Shown piece by piece: positions 55,413 through 64,000 of a stretch of 64,000 nucleotides of DNA (positions within the stretch are counted from its first letter, which is position 1; every line of letters starts with the position of its first letter). The position numbers and the translations under genes are program-made. The stretch covers positions 620,001 to 684,000 of the forward strand of contig NZ_JAPEMI010000001.1 in NCBI RefSeq assembly GCF_026342835.1, written 5' to 3'. This stretch comes from Streptomyces sp. NBC_00154. GTDB lineage: Bacteria; Actinomycetota; Actinomycetes; Streptomycetales; Streptomycetaceae. The notes beneath the pieces were generated by a model. The model made no database searches, was not told the origin of the DNA, and saw nothing but the letters and a program-made list of their open reading frames with translations.

Positions 55413-56624
55413 ATGCTTTCGCCTTCGCACGCTCCCTCGTACGCAACCGTCCTGCGCACCCGTCACGCCTGCCGCACCTTCGGTGCCGCACTGCTGGGGC
55501 GGCTCTCGTACGGGATGGTCTCCCTCTCCCTGATGCTGGCGGTCAAGGATGCCACCGGCTCGTACTCCGTGGCCGGCGCCGTCATGGCGCTGTTCGGGGC
55601 GACCAGTGTCTTCCTCTCGCCCGTCCGTGCCGCGCTGATCGACCGGTACGGGCCACGCCGGGCACTCCCGCCCATGGGGGCCGCCTACGCGCTGCTCCTC
55701 TCCGCCCTCGCGTATGCCACCTGGCAGCCCGGCGCCTCGGGGCTCCGGCTGGGGGCGCTGGCCGTCACGGCCGGTGCCTGCACCCCACCGATCGGGCCCG
55801 TGATGCGGACCGTGTGGAGCAGCCTCGTACCCGACCGGGAACTGCTGCAGCGCGCGTACAGCCTGGACGGGGTGGCCGAGGAACTGCTGTTCGTCACCGG
55901 GCCGTTGCTGGTGGGCCTGCTGGTGAGGTTCGCCGAGCCGGCGGCCGGTGTGGCCGTCAGCGCCGCGCTCGTACTCGTCGGCGCGTCGGCGCTGGTGTCG
56001 TCCCCGGCACTGCGCGGTGAGGGCGGCCGCCCGTCCGGGGTGACGCCCCTGCCGCCTTCCGGACCGTCCGGGAAACGGCTGCTCGGTACCGTCGGGCTGC
56101 GTCACGCCGCCGTGGTCTCGGCCGGGGTGGGGCTGTGCCTGGGCGCCCTCGACCTGCTCCTGGTGGCCTTCACCGAAGAGCGTCATCGGGGTGCCTCGGT
56201 GGCCTGGGTGCTGGCGGCGCTCTCCGCGGGGAGCGCGGTCGGTGGTCTGGTGTACGGCGCCGTCTCGTGGCGCATGTCAAGTCGGGTGCGGCTGACGGTA
56301 CTTGGCACGGCTCTGGGGGTGTCCTCGGTAGCGGCGGGGGTGTCGCCGAACGTGTACGTCCTGGTGGCCGTGGTCACCGCAGCCGGGCTGTTCGTCGCGC
56401 CCGCCATCACCACCGCGTATCTGATCGCGGGCGAGTCCGTCGACGCGGGCAGCCGTACGCAGGCCGGCGCCTGGGTCAACACCGCGCTCAATGCCGGGTC
56501 CTCCGGTGGTACGGCCGCGGTCGGTCTGCTGGTGGGCCGGCTGCCGCTCACGGTGTGTTTCTCGCTCGCGGCGGCCCCGGTGCTGCTCTGTGCGGCGTTC
56601 GTGTTCAGCCGGTACCGACGGTGA
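55413..56624 (+). CDS. MFS-family exporter
   Basis: 403 aa with about 12 transmembrane helices. The conserved loop 2-3 motif (SPVRAALIDRYGPRRAL, D-R-x-G-x-R) is present. Internal symmetry is visible around LRHAAVVSAGVGLCLGALDL. Probably proton-driven drug or metabolite efflux. ATG 55413 follows GAGGAA. A short upstream frame and hairpin could attenuate it. A strong terminator follows. Confidence 0.88.
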   Translation: MLSPSHAPSYATVLRTRHACRTFGAALLGRLSYGMVSLSLMLAVKDATGSYSVAGAVMALFGATSVFLSPVRAALIDRYGPRRALPPMGAAYALLLSALAYATWQPGASGLRLGALAVTAGACTPPIGPVMRTVWSSLVPDRELLQRAYSLDGVAEELLFVTGPLLVGLLVRFAEPAAGVAVSAALVLVGASALVSSPALRGEGGRPSGVTPLPPSGPSGKRLLGTVGLRHAAVVSAGVGLCLGALDLLLVAFTEERHRGASVAWVLAALSAGSAVGGLVYGAVSWRMSSRVRLTVLGTALGVSSVAAGVSPNVYVLVAVVTAAGLFVAPAITTAYLIAGESVDAGSRTQAGAWVNTALNAGSSGGTAAVGLLVGRLPLTVCFSLAAAPVLLCAAFVFSRYRR

Positions 56625-56767
56625 TGTTCTCGCTGCCCGCGCTCGACACGGTGGCGTGGCGGACGCGCGTCCGGCGGTCCCGCGGCACGAACGGCTCGGG
56701 CCGGTGACGCGCGACATCAGGAGGCACCACCGTTCCATCCAGCGCGCCGTCCCTCCGGAACGCAGAG

Positions 56768-56807
56768 AGGCGGCTCCGCTCCCCCGGCCGGGGGAGCGGA
56801 GCCGCCT
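56768..56807. terminator. Strong bidirectional terminator
   Basis: Perfect 18-bp stem (AGGCGGCTCCGCTCCCCC and complement) with a 4-nt GGCC loop between convergent MFS and protease genes. Confidence 0.85.
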
Positions 56808-56842
56808 CAAGCAGGGTGCTCAGCAGGCCACTTCGGCCGAGG

Positions 56843-59800
56843 TCACTTCAGACCGAACGCCCGGATGATCTCCTGGTCGATGCCGAGCCCGTTCCCGGCC
56901 TCGCTGTGCGCCTTGACCGAGACGAAGCCGCCGGCCTTGTCGGGCGTCTTGAACCGGGCGGTCCAGTTGCCCTCGGAGGTCTTGCGCAGCTCCGTGGCGC
57001 TCCAGGTCCTGCCGTCGTCGTAGCTGACCGACAGCGAGGCCTTCTTGGCCTTCACCGCGCCGTCCAGCCACTCCTGCGTGCCGGAGGCGAGACCGATCTC
57101 GGTCCACCGGCCGGCCTCGACGTCACCGGCGAGGTCGGTGTCGACCTTGTAGTCCATCTGCAGCAGCGCGAGGTCGGCCTGCCAGGGACCGTTCTGGTCC
57201 ATCTGGCCCGAGACGAAACTCCACTCGGTGTGTGTACGGGTGGAGGTGTTCCACACGTCACCGTCACGGGTGGAGTCGAGGACGAAACGGTACGGCAGCT
57301 TCTCCGCCGACAGGTCCCCGATGTATCCGGCCCGGCCCGCGACCTTCCGGATCAGCGTGTCGCCCTGGTAGAACGCGGTGGTGGTGGTGTCGTACTCGTC
57401 CTCCGGCATGGAGCCCGAGTGGCCCGCGCCCGAGTCCGTCCACGGGGTGAAGTTGAACTGCATGTCGTTGGTGACGGAACGGAACGGACCCCAGAAGCCG
57501 GTGCCCAGACGCGGGCGGCTGATCGGCGCGAACCAGTCGGCGGGGTAGGTGCGACCCGCCGTGTAGTCCATCTCGCCGCTGCGCATCTCGTGCGCGAATC
57601 CGGTCTCCGTGGCGTTGAAGACCGAGTGGTCCTCGTACCAGAAGGAAGCGCCGGGAAGCGGGGTGACCCACTCGTCGCGGGTGCCGGGGAACTTCTCGTA
57701 CTCCGCGAAGCCGAGGCCCGGCCCGTAGTCCGGGATGTCGTAGCGGTAGCCCCCGCCGAGCGTGGCCTTGTGGCCGTAGAAGGTGTTCTCCACCTTCGCC
57801 AGCTCACTGGTCCTCGGGGCGAACGCCAGCGAGCGGTCCGGGACGCTGCCGTTGTGGCGGTCGACCAGGTCGTACATGTACCGGGCGAACCTGCGCTGGG
57901 TCATGGTGAGCTTCTCGCCCCGCGTGACCGCCTTGATCAGGGTCTCGCCGGCCAGCTGCTGCACCGAGGCGACCGGGATGGTGGTCGTGGTGCCGTACTC
58001 GGTGTACCACTCCAACGCCACGCCGCGTCCGTCGTTGACGACGAAGAGCGCCTTGGCACCCGCGGCGAGCGCGTTCGCGAGCCGGTCGGCCGCGGCAACC
58101 GCGTCGCTGCGGCGGACCACGACAGCCTTGCCCCTGACGTCCAGACCCTTGTAGTCGGCCTCGGCACCATTGCCCGCGAACACCGCCGTCAGCTCCTGGC
58201 TGCTGTCCTCGGCGACGGGCGAACCGCCCTGCACGGTGACCGGCACATCACGGCCGTCGACCGACAGGTCGATCTGCTTCTCGCCCTGGCGCCAGCGGGT
58301 CAGGAAGCTGAAGCTGCCCTGGCTGACCTTCTTGGTGGGGCTTGCCCACAGCTGGTCGTACGCCACCGGGATCTGGTACGCGTCGCGGAAGACCCCGCCG
58401 TTCGGTGTGGTGCGCGCCATGTCGTAGCGCAGCTGCCGGGTCTCGGTCTCCTTCGGCGTCCGCACACTGATCTTGCGGGCCTTGGACGCGTCCAAGGTGA
58501 CGGTGGTCGGCTTGTCGAGGACCGTCTCGGGCTCCGCGAGGAAGGCGACGGCCCTCGAGTCCGGGCGGTCACCGTCGACGTCGACGGAGGCCCAGGAGGT
58601 GTAGGTGCCCGGAGGCAGCCGCAGCGTGGTGTCGCCGGAGACCGGGACGACGTCGAGGTTGAGGTACGGGTCGCTCAGTTCGCCGAGGACGACATAGCCG
58701 TCCATCGGCTTGCCCGCGCGGTCGCGGAGCTTGAACGTCAGGTCGTAGAGCTCCCGCTCCTTGTTCAGTGCGAAGCCGGTGTGCGCGACCGTCGCGCCGG
58801 ACGCGTCCTTCGCGACGACCTGGCCGGAGAACGTGGTGCCGGCCGCGACCTTCGACGGGTCGAGCGAGAGCACGGCGTCGGCGGTGGAGCCGGCGGGGAC
58901 GGTCAGTTTCGACGTGGAGAGCGTGTACGCGGCCGAGTCCATGTCGGTGGCCAGGTCCAGGGTGACGTCCTGCGTACCGGTGTTGCGGTACGTGACCGTC
59001 CGCTCGGCGACCGGGTCCGAGGCGCTGTGCGGCCAGTCGTACGAGGCGACGGCGACGGAGCCGGTGGCCTCGACCGTCGTGTCGACCGCCGCCTTGACGT
59101 CGAGCCGGCCGGTGCCCTGCTCGTACGGCGTGTAGTCGGGCAGCCGCTTCGACGAGGTCATCAGCGCGTCCTTGATGCGCTGACCGGACCAGTCGGGATG
59201 ACGCTGCTTCAGGATCGCCGCGGCGCCGGCGACGTGCGGGGTGGCCATCGACGTACCGGACATCTGCTGGTACATGCCGCTGATGCCCGGGACCGCCTGC
59301 GAGGCGGCGGCGTTGATGTCGACGCCGGGGGCGGACAGGTCGGGCTTCAGGCCGTACGAGCGGGTGAGCGGGCCCATGGACGAAAAGTCCGCGCGAGCGT
59401 CCTGCTTGTCGACGGCGGCGACGGTCAGCGCCTTCTCGGCCGAACCGGGCGAGCCGATGGTGCCTGCGCCGTACGCGTTGCCTGCGGCGATCACGAACAG
59501 CGGACCACCGTCCGCCGAGAGGGCGTCGACGGCCTGCGACATCGGGTCGGTGCCGTCGTCCGGGATGCTGGAGCCGAGGCTCATGGAGACGACGTCGGCG
59601 CCTTCGGCCTTCGCCCACTCCATCGCGGCGATGATCCCGGAGTCCTCGCCGGAGCCCCCGTTGCTGAGGACCTTGCCGATGATCAGGTCCGCGCCCGGGG
59701 CGACCCCCTTGTTGACGCCGTCCGACGCGGCACCGGAGCCCGCGATGGTGGAGGCGACGTGCGTGCCGTGGCCGTTCTTGTCGAGGACCTCCTCACCGGG

Positions 59801-60610
59801 AACGAAGCTCTTGGACTCGAGAATGCGGTCCTTGACGTCCGGGTGGGTCGGGTCGATGCCGGTGTCGAGGACGGCGACCTTGGTGCCCTTGCCGTCATAT
59901 CCCTCGGCCCACGCCTGCGGGGCATTGATCTGCGGTACGGAGTCCTTGAGCGTGGCCTTCGCGCGGCCGTCGAGCCACAGCTTGGCGATGCCGTCGTCCA
60001 GCGAACGGGCGTTGGACGGACGCGCGATGTCCTTCCAGAAGGAACGGGCGGTGTCCTTGTCGGCCTTCAGCGCGGCGCCGTGGATGCTGTCGAGCCGGCG
60101 GACCGTCTTGGCACCAGTGGGGGTGGCGGGCAGCGAACGGGACCGGCTCGCCGAGTAGGTGGCGATCAGCGGGATGCCACCGGCCCTCTTGTCGTCGTAG
60201 CCCATCTTGGCGAGGGCCGTGACATTGAACAGCCGGCGGTCCAGCTTTCCGGCTGCCAGCAGGGGGGTCGCCTCGTCGGGCAGGACGTAGACCTCGTCTC
60301 CCGCCTGCTGCACATGCACACCACCGGTCGCACCGTCGGGTCGGTCCACCGTGACGGTGTCCTGCTTGCCGACGCCGTCCGCGTAGTGGACGACGTCGCC
60401 CGTGAGCAGGGTGATGTCGTACTGGTGGATCGGGGTCCGGGAGTGTCCGGTGGCCTCGGGGGCGGCCTGCGCCGCCGAAGCGACACCTGCCGCGGGCAGC
60501 AGGGCGCCACTCACGAGAGCGACGGAGGTCGCTATGAGCAGGGCCCTGCGTCCCGCACGCACGGGTCTCGCCCGGCCGGAAGCGGAGGAGGGTAAGGGTG
60601 TGAATGTCAT
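56843..60610 (-). CDS. Secreted subtilisin-family (S8) serine protease
   Basis: 1255 aa. Signal peptide 1-48, I9-like propeptide to about 225, catalytic triad Asp249 (AVLDTGID), His281 (KNGHGTHVAS) and Ser454 (SGTSMATPHV), with oxyanion Asn in VIAAGNAYG. Then a long C-terminal region with Fn-like beta domains (VTVPAGSTADAVLSLDPSKVAAGTTF-type, cited as region) and a PA-like insertion (LFVVNDGRGV). Extracellular protein breakdown; probably self-processed. The C-terminal end is Ig-like. No operon partner. Confidence 0.94.
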   Translation of the reverse strand: MTFTPLPSSASGRARPVRAGRRALLIATSVALVSGALLPAAGVASAAQAAPEATGHSRTPIHQYDITLLTGDVVHYADGVGKQDTVTVDRPDGATGGVHVQQAGDEVYVLPDEATPLLAAGKLDRRLFNVTALAKMGYDDKRAGGIPLIATYSASRSRSLPATPTGAKTVRRLDSIHGAALKADKDTARSFWKDIARPSNARSLDDGIAKLWLDGRAKATLKDSVPQINAPQAWAEGYDGKGTKVAVLDTGIDPTHPDVKDRILESKSFVPGEEVLDKNGHGTHVASTIAGSGAASDGVNKGVAPGADLIIGKVLSNGGSGEDSGIIAAMEWAKAEGADVVSMSLGSSIPDDGTDPMSQAVDALSADGGPLFVIAAGNAYGAGTIGSPGSAEKALTVAAVDKQDARADFSSMGPLTRSYGLKPDLSAPGVDINAAASQAVPGISGMYQQMSGTSMATPHVAGAAAILKQRHPDWSGQRIKDALMTSSKRLPDYTPYEQGTGRLDVKAAVDTTVEATGSVAVASYDWPHSASDPVAERTVTYRNTGTQDVTLDLATDMDSAAYTLSTSKLTVPAGSTADAVLSLDPSKVAAGTTFSGQVVAKDASGATVAHTGFALNKERELYDLTFKLRDRAGKPMDGYVVLGELSDPYLNLDVVPVSGDTTLRLPPGTYTSWASVDVDGDRPDSRAVAFLAEPETVLDKPTTVTLDASKARKISVRTPKETETRQLRYDMARTTPNGGVFRDAYQIPVAYDQLWASPTKKVSQGSFSFLTRWRQGEKQIDLSVDGRDVPVTVQGGSPVAEDSSQELTAVFAGNGAEADYKGLDVRGKAVVVRRSDAVAAADRLANALAAGAKALFVVNDGRGVALEWYTEYGTTTTIPVASVQQLAGETLIKAVTRGEKLTMTQRRFARYMYDLVDRHNGSVPDRSLAFAPRTSELAKVENTFYGHKATLGGGYRYDIPDYGPGLGFAEYEKFPGTRDEWVTPLPGASFWYEDHSVFNATETGFAHEMRSGEMDYTAGRTYPADWFAPISRPRLGTGFWGPFRSVTNDMQFNFTPWTDSGAGHSGSMPEDEYDTTTTAFYQGDTLIRKVAGRAGYIGDLSAEKLPYRFVLDSTRDGDVWNTSTRTHTEWSFVSGQMDQNGPWQADLALLQMDYKVDTDLAGDVEAGRWTEIGLASGTQEWLDGAVKAKKASLSVSYDDGRTWSATELRKTSEGNWTARFKTPDKAGGFVSVKAHSEAGNGLGIDQEIIRAFGLK

Positions 60611-60657
60611 GGGGTTGATCTACCGGCAGATTCGCACCCACGTCTGCGCCCAAGGCT

Positions 60658-60687
60658 GGCGGGATGCCGCCGTGGCGGCATCCCGCC
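60658..60687 (-). terminator. Terminator after xdhC-like gene
   Basis: Perfect 14-bp stem GGCGGGATGCCGCC with its complement and a tiny loop, between the XdhC gene end and the protease promoter. Confidence 0.7.
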
Positions 60688-60847
60688 CTTTCAGGAGTTC
60701 CGGCGGACACCCCCTCAACTGCGCCTCTTTCAGCCGGTTTCACCCAGCCGACGAGCGACGGCTCATGCCCGCTCGGCGGCGTCGCGCCGCGTTCCGGTGA
60801 GCCCGCACGCCCGGTCGCCGGATTCCGTGTCGCGGTCCGGGAACCGG

Positions 60848-61999
60848 TCAGGCAACCGAGGAGATCCGTCCGGCCACCGGCTGCCCGCTTTCGTGATGGA
60901 TCGGGGTGTGCGCGCCGGTGAGAGGGACTCCGCTGCCGCCGCGCCGCTCGGCGACGATCTCGGCGGCGATCGACAGGGCGGTCTCCTCCGGGGTGCGTGC
61001 GCCGAGATCGAGACCGATGGGCGAGTGCAGCCTGGCCAGTTCGATTTCGGTGACGCCGACCTCGCGGAGTCGCTCGTTGCGCTCCAGATGCGTGCGGCGC
61101 GAACCCATCGCCCCGACGTACGCGACCGGCAGCTTCAACGCCGTCTCCAGCAGCGGGACGTCGAATTTCGCGTCGTGGGTCAGTACGCACAGGGCCGTCC
61201 GCGCATCCACGGCGGTGGCCGCCAGATAGCGGTGCGGCCAGTCGACGACCACTTCGTCGGCGTCCGGGAAGCGGGCCTCTGTCGCGAAGACCGGCCGGGC
61301 GTCGCACACGGTGACGTGGTACCCGAGGAATTTGCCGACCCGGACCAGGGCGGCGGCGAAGTCGATGGCCCCGAAGACGATCATCCGGGGCGGTGGGACG
61401 CTCGACTCGACGAGCAGTCCGAGCGGCCGGCCGCAGCGCGATCCCTCGGCGCCGATCGTGAGAGGGCCGGTCCGGCCCCCATCCAGCATCGCGCGGGCCT
61501 CGGCCGCCGCGGTGCGGTCCAGCTCCGGATGCCCGCCGAGCCCGCCCTCGTACGAACCGTCTGGGTGCACAAGGAGGGGGCTGCCGAGGAGTTCGGCGGG
61601 CCCGTCCGTGATCCGTACGACCGCCGCCGCCTCCCCTGCCACCGCGGCGGCGAGCGCGGCGGCGAACACCGGGCGTGCGGGGTCGTCCGCACGGACCGGT
61701 GCCACCAGGATGTCGATGACACCGCCGCAGGTCAGACCCACGGCGAAGGCGTCCTCGTCGCTGTAGCCGAACCGCTCCCGCACGGTGGTGCCGTCGTCGA
61801 GGGCCTGTTGGCACAGCTCGTACACCGCGCCCTCCACACACCCGCCGGAGACCGATCCGATCGCCGTGCCGTCGCGGTCGACGGCGAGGGCGGCCCCCGG
61901 CTGCCGGGGCGCGCTCCCACCGACCTCCACAACGGTGGCGACGGCGAATTCGCGTCCCTGCTTGACCCACCGGTGGAGCTCTTCGGCGATGTCCAGCAT
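60848..61999 (-). CDS. xdhC: XdhC/CoxI-family molybdenum hydroxylase maturation factor
   Basis: 383 aa. XdhC_CoxI motif GSAPRQPGAALAVDRDG and GSVSGGCVEGAVYE at the N-terminus, then a Rossmann domain (IVFGAIDFAAALVRVGKFLGY, VCDARPVFATEARFPDAD given as landmarks). These proteins bind and sulfurate Mo cofactor for xanthine dehydrogenase. The gene follows azgA by 37 bp in the same direction, supporting a purine-oxidation role. Xanthine dehydrogenase itself is not in the window; it may lie beyond 64 kb or elsewhere. Confidence 0.92.
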   Translation of the reverse strand: MLDIAEELHRWVKQGREFAVATVVEVGGSAPRQPGAALAVDRDGTAIGSVSGGCVEGAVYELCQQALDDGTTVRERFGYSDEDAFAVGLTCGGVIDILVAPVRADDPARPVFAAALAAAVAGEAAAVVRITDGPAELLGSPLLVHPDGSYEGGLGGHPELDRTAAAEARAMLDGGRTGPLTIGAEGSRCGRPLGLLVESSVPPPRMIVFGAIDFAAALVRVGKFLGYHVTVCDARPVFATEARFPDADEVVVDWPHRYLAATAVDARTALCVLTHDAKFDVPLLETALKLPVAYVGAMGSRRTHLERNERLREVGVTEIELARLHSPIGLDLGARTPEETALSIAAEIVAERRGGSGVPLTGAHTPIHHESGQPVAGRISSVA

Positions 62000-62036
62000 G
62001 GCGTGTCTCCTTAAGCGTGGTGTTCAGGGGCGGGTG

Positions 62037-63500
62037 TCAGTTGACACCCAGCCAGCTCTCGATCGGGTGCAGTGCGAAGTAGACGACGAAGATGACCGTC
62101 AGCACCCACATGAAACCGCCGATCTCACGGATCTTGCCCTGTGCCACCTTGATCGCGACATAGGAGATCACACCGGCGGCAACACCCGGGGTGATGCTGT
62201 ACGTGAACGGCATCAGCACGACGGTGAGGAAGACCGGGACGGCGATCGCGCGGTCGCTCCAGTCGACGTGCTTGGCGTTCTGCATCATCATCGCGCCGAT
62301 GACGACCAGGGCCGCGGAGGCCACCTGGGGCGGCACGATCGCGGTGAGCGGGGTGAAGAAGAGGCAGGCCGCGAAGAACAGGCCGGTGACCACGGAGGCC
62401 AGACCGGTCCGTGCGCCTTCGCCGACGCCGGTCGCCGACTCGACGAACACGGTCTGGCCGGAGCCGCCCGCGACACCGCCGATCGCACCGCCCGCGCCGT
62501 CGATGAACAGCGCCTTGGACAGGCCCGGCATCCGGCCCTTGTCGTCGGCCAGCTCGGCCTCCGTACCGACACCGATGATGGTGGCCATCGCGTCGAAGAA
62601 GCCGGCCAGCACCAGGGTGAAGACGATGAAGCCGACGGTCATCGCGCCGACGTCGCCCCAGCCGCCGAATTCGACCTTCCCGAAGAGGGAGAAGTCCGGG
62701 GCGGAGACCGCGCTGCCGCCCAGTTCCGGCGGCGACATGTTCCACGCCTTGGCGTCGAGACCGGCCGCCTTGTGGACGACGACCGCGATCACCGTGCCCA
62801 CGACGATGCCGATCAGGATCGCGCCGGGGACGGCGCGGGCCTGCAGCATGAAGATCATCAGGAGGGTGACGCAGAAGATCAGGACGGGCCAGCCGGCGAG
62901 CTCGCCGTTGATGCCGAGGGTGACGGGCGGCCCGGTCGGCGAGCCCTTGCCGACGAACCCGGCCTTGTACAGACCGATCAGGGCGATGAAGAGCCCGATG
63001 CCCATGGTGATGCCGTGCTTCAGCGGGAGCGGGATCGCGTTCATGATCAGCTCGCGCAGGCCGGTGACCACCAGGAGGCAGATCACCAGGCCGTACATCA
63101 CGCACATGCCCATGGCCTGCGGCCAGGTCATGGCGGGGGCGACCTGCGACGAGAGAACGCCGGAGACGCTGAGACCGGCGGCGAGCGCCAGCGGCACCTT
63201 GCCGACGAAGCCCATCAGCAGGGTGGTCGCGGCCGCGGCGAGCGCGGTGGCGGTGATCAGTCCCGGCTGGCTGAGCAGATGTCCTTCGACGTCCTTGCCG
63301 CCGAGGATGAGCGGATTGAGCAGCAGGATGTACGCCATGGCCATGAAGGTCGTGACGCCGCCGCGCACTTCGCGCGCGACGGTGGATCCACGCTCGGATA
63401 TGTGAAAGTACCGGTCGAGCCAGGATCTGCCGGCGGGGATGCGCGAGCCGGGGCCCGCCTCCTCCGCGATTGTCCTGGGCTCCACTGACTGCTGGGTCAT
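62037..63500 (-). CDS. AzgA-type purine (hypoxanthine/guanine/adenine) permease
   Basis: 487 aa with about 12-14 transmembrane segments. Signature EVRGGVTTFMAMAYILLLNPLIL at the N-terminus and the repeated G-rich substrate segments GFFDAMATIIGVGTEA, GGAIGGVAGGSGQTVFVESATGVGEGARTG typical of AzgA-family permeases (shown as landmarks). It imports purine bases for the downstream pathway. Distinct from the NAT-type permease at 15088. ATG 63500; followed by xdhC, likely one transcript. Confidence 0.92.
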   Translation of the reverse strand: MTQQSVEPRTIAEEAGPGSRIPAGRSWLDRYFHISERGSTVAREVRGGVTTFMAMAYILLLNPLILGGKDVEGHLLSQPGLITATALAAAATTLLMGFVGKVPLALAAGLSVSGVLSSQVAPAMTWPQAMGMCVMYGLVICLLVVTGLRELIMNAIPLPLKHGITMGIGLFIALIGLYKAGFVGKGSPTGPPVTLGINGELAGWPVLIFCVTLLMIFMLQARAVPGAILIGIVVGTVIAVVVHKAAGLDAKAWNMSPPELGGSAVSAPDFSLFGKVEFGGWGDVGAMTVGFIVFTLVLAGFFDAMATIIGVGTEAELADDKGRMPGLSKALFIDGAGGAIGGVAGGSGQTVFVESATGVGEGARTGLASVVTGLFFAACLFFTPLTAIVPPQVASAALVVIGAMMMQNAKHVDWSDRAIAVPVFLTVVLMPFTYSITPGVAAGVISYVAIKVAQGKIREIGGFMWVLTVIFVVYFALHPIESWLGVN

Positions 63501-63626
63501 GATGCCTGACTCCCAAGGTTCACAGGGACACCCGCGATGGAGACTCGGAATGCGGGATTTGGGATGACTGCTTGGCTGCACGACCCGGGGGACGGCCCGA
63601 GACGAACTGTTCATGCAGAGTGGATG

Positions 63627-63692
63627 TGCGGGTACTGCTCGGTGGTGCGGGTGTTTCCGACACAGCGGTGCTGCGGGTACTGCTGGGTGGTG
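63627..63692. repeat. Imperfect 21-bp direct repeat in azgA leader
   Basis: TGCGGGTACTGCTSGGTGGTG occurs at 63627-63647 and 63672-63692 with one mismatch, 45 bp apart, upstream of the permease. It may be a regulatory repeat or a slippage product; no function shown. Confidence 0.5.
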
Positions 63693-63801
63693 TCGAGGAC
63701 CGCGAGCGGTGCGGTACTCCGGGTCTCCGGGCGGTGCCGACGGCGGAAGTGTGACGTTCCTGGCAGACACGCACCGCCCGGAGAGTTCGGCGGGAGCCGC
63801 T

Positions 63802-63972
63802 CTCAGAGCCTGTCGGGTGACCTTCGATCGGAAAGCAGACGCGACATGGTGCGTGCGATTCCAAGGCGCCGGGATGTCCTCGTAGCGGAGCTACTAGGGC
63901 ATTTCGGCAACGCCGGAAGCGTGCGTGCCAGGGCGTGGCCGCCCGGTCAGAGGTCACCCGACAGGCTCTCAG
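63802..63972. mobile_element. MITE-like element with 19-bp terminal inverted repeats
   Basis: Perfect 19-bp inverted repeats AGAGCCTGTCGGGTGACCT (63805-63823) and its complement (63951-63969), flanked by CTCAG on both sides (63802-63806 and 63968-63972). The CTNAG flank is the target preference of IS5/IS1031-type elements. The interior of about 125 bp codes for nothing. I recall similar elements in other streptomycetes; copy number cannot be checked here. Confidence 0.75.
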
Positions 63973-64000
63973 GTGCCGGTGAGGTGCTCGGGGCGCACCG

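Noticed and set aside
63520..63957. Minus-strand frame upstream of azgA
   Set aside because: Crosses the MITE and a direct repeat; Ser/Arg/Pro-rich with no homologous motif.

Overview
This is a high-GC actinobacterial chromosome segment, almost certainly Streptomyces. It has strong GC bias at third codon positions, many GTG starts, 4-bp translational overlaps, twin GH46 chitosanases and large secreted hydrolases. From memory, the gene order resembles the allantoin/urate region of model streptomycetes; I could not run a comparison.

Purine-to-glyoxylate region (about 1.2-33 kb, plus 60.8-63.5 kb). Allantoicase and allantoinase diverge from an IclR-type AllR-like regulator. Next come a MobA/MocA-like nucleotidyltransferase and malate synthase. 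After an insert of unrelated genes (FN3 lipoprotein, HEAT-repeat protein, hydrolase, two chitosanases) the locus resumes on the minus strand: DUF77 protein, HTH regulator, OHCU decarboxylase, HIU hydrolase, uricase, a permease remnant, 8-oxoguanine deaminase and a purine permease. On the plus strand follow hydroxypyruvate isomerase, tartronate semialdehyde reductase and catalase. Glyoxylate carboligase lies at 31-32.8 kb. An XdhC-type factor and an AzgA-type purine permease lie at the right end. Together these take purines or 8-oxoguanine to urate, allantoin, glyoxylate and then glycerate or malate, with catalase removing uricase peroxide. Xanthine dehydrogenase and ureidoglycolate lyase are not in the window. 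Two recurrent cis elements tie it together: a 36-nt TTCC...GAA element (aceB, hyi, gcl and, more weakly, allB/allR) and a TTCAAC-N5-GTTGAA palindrome (allB, uraD, katA).

Other regions. 26.4-30.6 kb: a four-gene operon of DUF1023-like hydrolase, acyltransferase, histidine kinase and response regulator. 30.6-30.8 kb: IS200/IS605-type right-end hairpins without a transposase. 33-42.9 kb: zinc-ribbon/Mrr-like protein, GNAT, two coupled acyl-CoA ligases with a divergent GAF-LuxR regulator, a decayed LysE exporter, an AlkZ-like winged-helix protein, a DMT transporter, a DUF2510 protein and a SnoaL-like protein. 43.3-45.8 kb: a TnpB element abutting a 5'-truncated aldo/keto reductase. 45.8-60.6 kb: ArsR-SRPBCC fusion, secreted lamin-tail/EEP nuclease, an ACP-KS-hydrolase trio, amidase, nucleotidyltransferase, MFS exporter with a possible leader peptide, and a large subtilisin. 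The last 200 bp hold a MITE-like inverted-repeat element. I saw no rRNA, tRNA, CRISPR array or prophage.
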